DNA of 6,632 nucleotides, from positions 1 to 6,632 of the forward strand of contig CAIYCP010000183.1 in NCBI GenBank assembly GCA_903924715.1, written 5' to 3'. Shown here one piece after another: positions 5,505 through 6,632 of this stretch (the first letter of the stretch is position 1; each line of letters opens with the position of its first letter). The stretch is from an uncultured beta proteobacterium. GTDB lineage: Bacteria > Pseudomonadota > Gammaproteobacteria > Burkholderiales > Burkholderiaceae_B. A model generated the notes under the pieces. The model ran no database searches. It was not told where the DNA came from and was given only the letters and a program-made list of their open reading frames with translations. Position numbers and translations under genes: made by a program.

Positions 5505-6527
5505 TCACTTCAAGGTAATGCCGCGCGCCTTCACAAGTGCGCCCCAGCGCTTGACCTCGAGCTCAATGAGCTGGCTGAAGGCTTCGGGTGAATCCTTGGC
5601 AGGTGTTAACCCATCTGTGGCCAGTTGTTCGGCGGTTGCTGGATCGCTCAGTGACTCAAGCACTGCGTTGTTGAGTTTTGCAACGATATCTTTTGGAATC
5701 CCCTTGGGGCCGATGAGTCCGTGCCATACCGCGACATCAAAGCCAGGGTAGCCAGACTCAATCACAGTGGGCAGATCAGGCAGCGCGCCGAGTCGCTCTT
5801 GGGTCGTGACCGCTAAGCCCACCAGTTTGCCCGATTTGACGTGCGGTACCGTTGAGGCCACTGTTCCAAACATAAACTGCACCGTTCCAGAAATTGTGTC
5901 AGTTAAAGCAGGGGAAGTCCCTTTGTATGGGATATGTAGTGCTTCAATTCCGGCCACACTGAGAAAATATTCTGTCGCGATGTGCGTAATACTGCCACTG
6001 CCCGATGAGGCATAGGTGAGTTTGCCCGGCTCTTTTTTTGCACGTTCGACCAGTGCTTGTAGCGTTGCGATTTGCGTGCCGGTATTTGTGGCAATGACGA
6101 AGGGACCGCTGGCTAGTCGTGCGACCGCCGTAATATCTTTGACCGGATCAAAGGGTAGCTTGTACAAGTTGGCGTTGACGGTGTAGCTCGTTGCTGCCAA
6201 AAACAGCGTGTAGCCATCTCCGGCCGCTTTCAGTGCAATTTCGGCACCCAAGTTACCGCCTGCACCCGGACGATTTTCAACATAAACCGTTTGACCCAGC
6301 TTACCCGTGAGCTTTTGAGCCACGATGCGCGCGATAAAGTCTGAACCACCGCCAGGCGCAAAGCCCACAACGATTTTGACCGGCTTACTGGGGTATTCGG
6401 CAGCAGTTTGGGTTGCTTGCGCCGCGGCAATCGACATTGTGCTGAGCTGGGCGCCCAGAGCGATTAGCGCAGCAATCCAGTGCCGGCATAAAGCCAAGTT
6501 TAGAGGTTTGCCAAAATAGGATGCCAT
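5505..6527 (-). CDS. Bug/TctC-family tripartite tricarboxylate transporter substrate-binding protein
   Basis: The 340-residue protein is a secreted periplasmic receptor. The signal peptide has a basic n-region (Arg15-His16), a hydrophobic core at about 18-35 and a likely cleavage site after AQA (36-38). There is no lipobox cysteine, so it should be soluble. The mature part begins with YPSKPVKIVVGFAPGGGSD (45-63), the ligand-loop signature, followed by VENRPGAGGNLGAE (83-96), YASSGSGS (162-169), HIPYKGTSPALTD (188-200) and LPTVIESGYPGFDV (262-275). Its length and motif order match the family, which usually binds carboxylates, amino acids or related small acids for TctAB-type transporters or for sensing. 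No TctA/TctB membrane genes lie in the window, so it is an orphan receptor, as is common in Burkholderiales. ATG 6527 is supported by AAGGAA, 5 nt upstream. It is convergent with, and nearly touches, the IclR gene. The ligand is unknown. Confidence 0.95.
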   Translation of the reverse strand: MASYFGKPLNLALCRHWIAALIALGAQLSTMSIAAAQATQTAAEYPSKPVKIVVGFAPGGGSDFIARIVAQKLTGKLGQTVYVENRPGAGGNLGAEIALKAAGDGYTLFLAATSYTVNANLYKLPFDPVKDITAVARLASGPFVIATNTGTQIATLQALVERAKKEPGKLTYASSGSGSITHIATEYFLSVAGIEALHIPYKGTSPALTDTISGTVQFMFGTVASTVPHVKSGKLVGLAVTTQERLGALPDLPTVIESGYPGFDVAVWHGLIGPKGIPKDIVAKLNNAVLESLSDPATAEQLATDGLTPAKDSPEAFSQLIELEVKRWGALVKARGITLK

Positions 6528-6532
6528 GCGGG

Positions 6533-6538
6533 TTCCTT
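6533..6538 (-). promoter_or_regulatory. Ribosome binding site of the Bug gene
   Basis: AAGGAA on the minus strand lies 5 nt before ATG 6527. This supports that start and a full signal peptide. Confidence 0.75.
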
Positions 6539-6553
6539 GAGTTTATGTTGGGT

Positions 6554-6582
6554 AGTCTAGGGGACAAAAGGGCTAAAGTCGA
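6554..6582 (-). promoter_or_regulatory. Possible sigma-70 promoter of the Bug gene
   Basis: On the minus strand, TCGACT (6582-6577) and TAGACT (6559-6554) are 17 bp apart; each matches its consensus hexamer in four of six bases. The start of transcription would fall about 20 nt before the ribosome binding site. This is the best pair I can find in the gap but is only moderate. Confidence 0.35.
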
Positions 6583-6603
6583 TTGATTTGTCGTTTTTTT
6601 GGT

Positions 6604-6614
6604 GCATTGCAACA
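6604..6614 (-). promoter_or_regulatory. Candidate operator word TGTTGCAATGC, copy 2
   Basis: On the minus strand this reads exactly as the word at 4636-4646. It lies about 22 bp upstream of the suggested -35 box of the Bug gene and about 80 bp before its start codon, a position typical of activator sites. It may equally serve a divergent gene that begins beyond the window. Confidence 0.4.
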
Positions 6615-6632
6615 AAAAGTGATTGACTTACC

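Noticed and set aside
1..6632. Mobile elements, CRISPR arrays, prophage or defence genes
   Set aside because: No transposase, integrase, long terminal inverted repeats, regularly spaced repeats or defence-family motifs were seen; the gene content is ordinary chromosomal.

Overview
The window looks like a chromosomal stretch from a betaproteobacterium, probably Burkholderiales and perhaps Alcaligenaceae. The pointers are an RhlE-type helicase tail, an EI24/CysZ-family membrane protein beside a CinA/MoCF-domain protein, and a Bug-type periplasmic solute receptor, a family greatly expanded in that group. Base composition looks moderate in GC, with a clear AT-rich island around 4500-4690. Genus-level placement is inference. 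I see no insertion sequence, phage gene, CRISPR array, tRNA or rRNA.

Layout from left to right: (1) 1-537 (+), the C-terminal third or so of a DEAD-box RNA helicase (rhlE type), cut by the window edge; (2) 563-952 (-), a small cytoplasmic thioredoxin-fold protein with a CxxC motif, convergent with the helicase over a 25-bp gap that carries overlapping hairpins and T runs for both directions; (3) 1065-1853 (+), a multi-pass EI24/CysZ-family inner-membrane protein with a TTG start and a good ribosome binding site; (4) 1950-2765 (+), a stand-alone MoCF/CinA N-terminal domain protein; (5) 2785-4458 (-), a full-length formate-tetrahydrofolate ligase (fhs), convergent with the previous gene over a strong inverted repeat; (6) an AT-rich divergent control region, about 4459-4687; (7) 4688-5503 (+), an IclR-family regulator; (8) 5505-6527 (-), a Bug/TctC-type periplasmic binding protein whose stop codon is 1 bp from the regulator's stop codon; (9) 6528-6632, the promoter region of the Bug gene.

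The first five genes are housekeeping types: RNA metabolism, thiol redox, envelope, a cofactor-binding domain and one-carbon metabolism. The last two form a plausible functional pair of regulator and solute receptor. An identical 11-base word lies at the 5' end of the iclR frame and, in the same orientation relative to transcription, upstream of the Bug gene. It is a candidate shared operator. I found no convincing new multi-gene system. The best leads are that 11-mer, an apparent Arg in place of the pterin-stacking Phe in the formate-tetrahydrofolate ligase, and the palindromes in the fhs/iclR divergent region.
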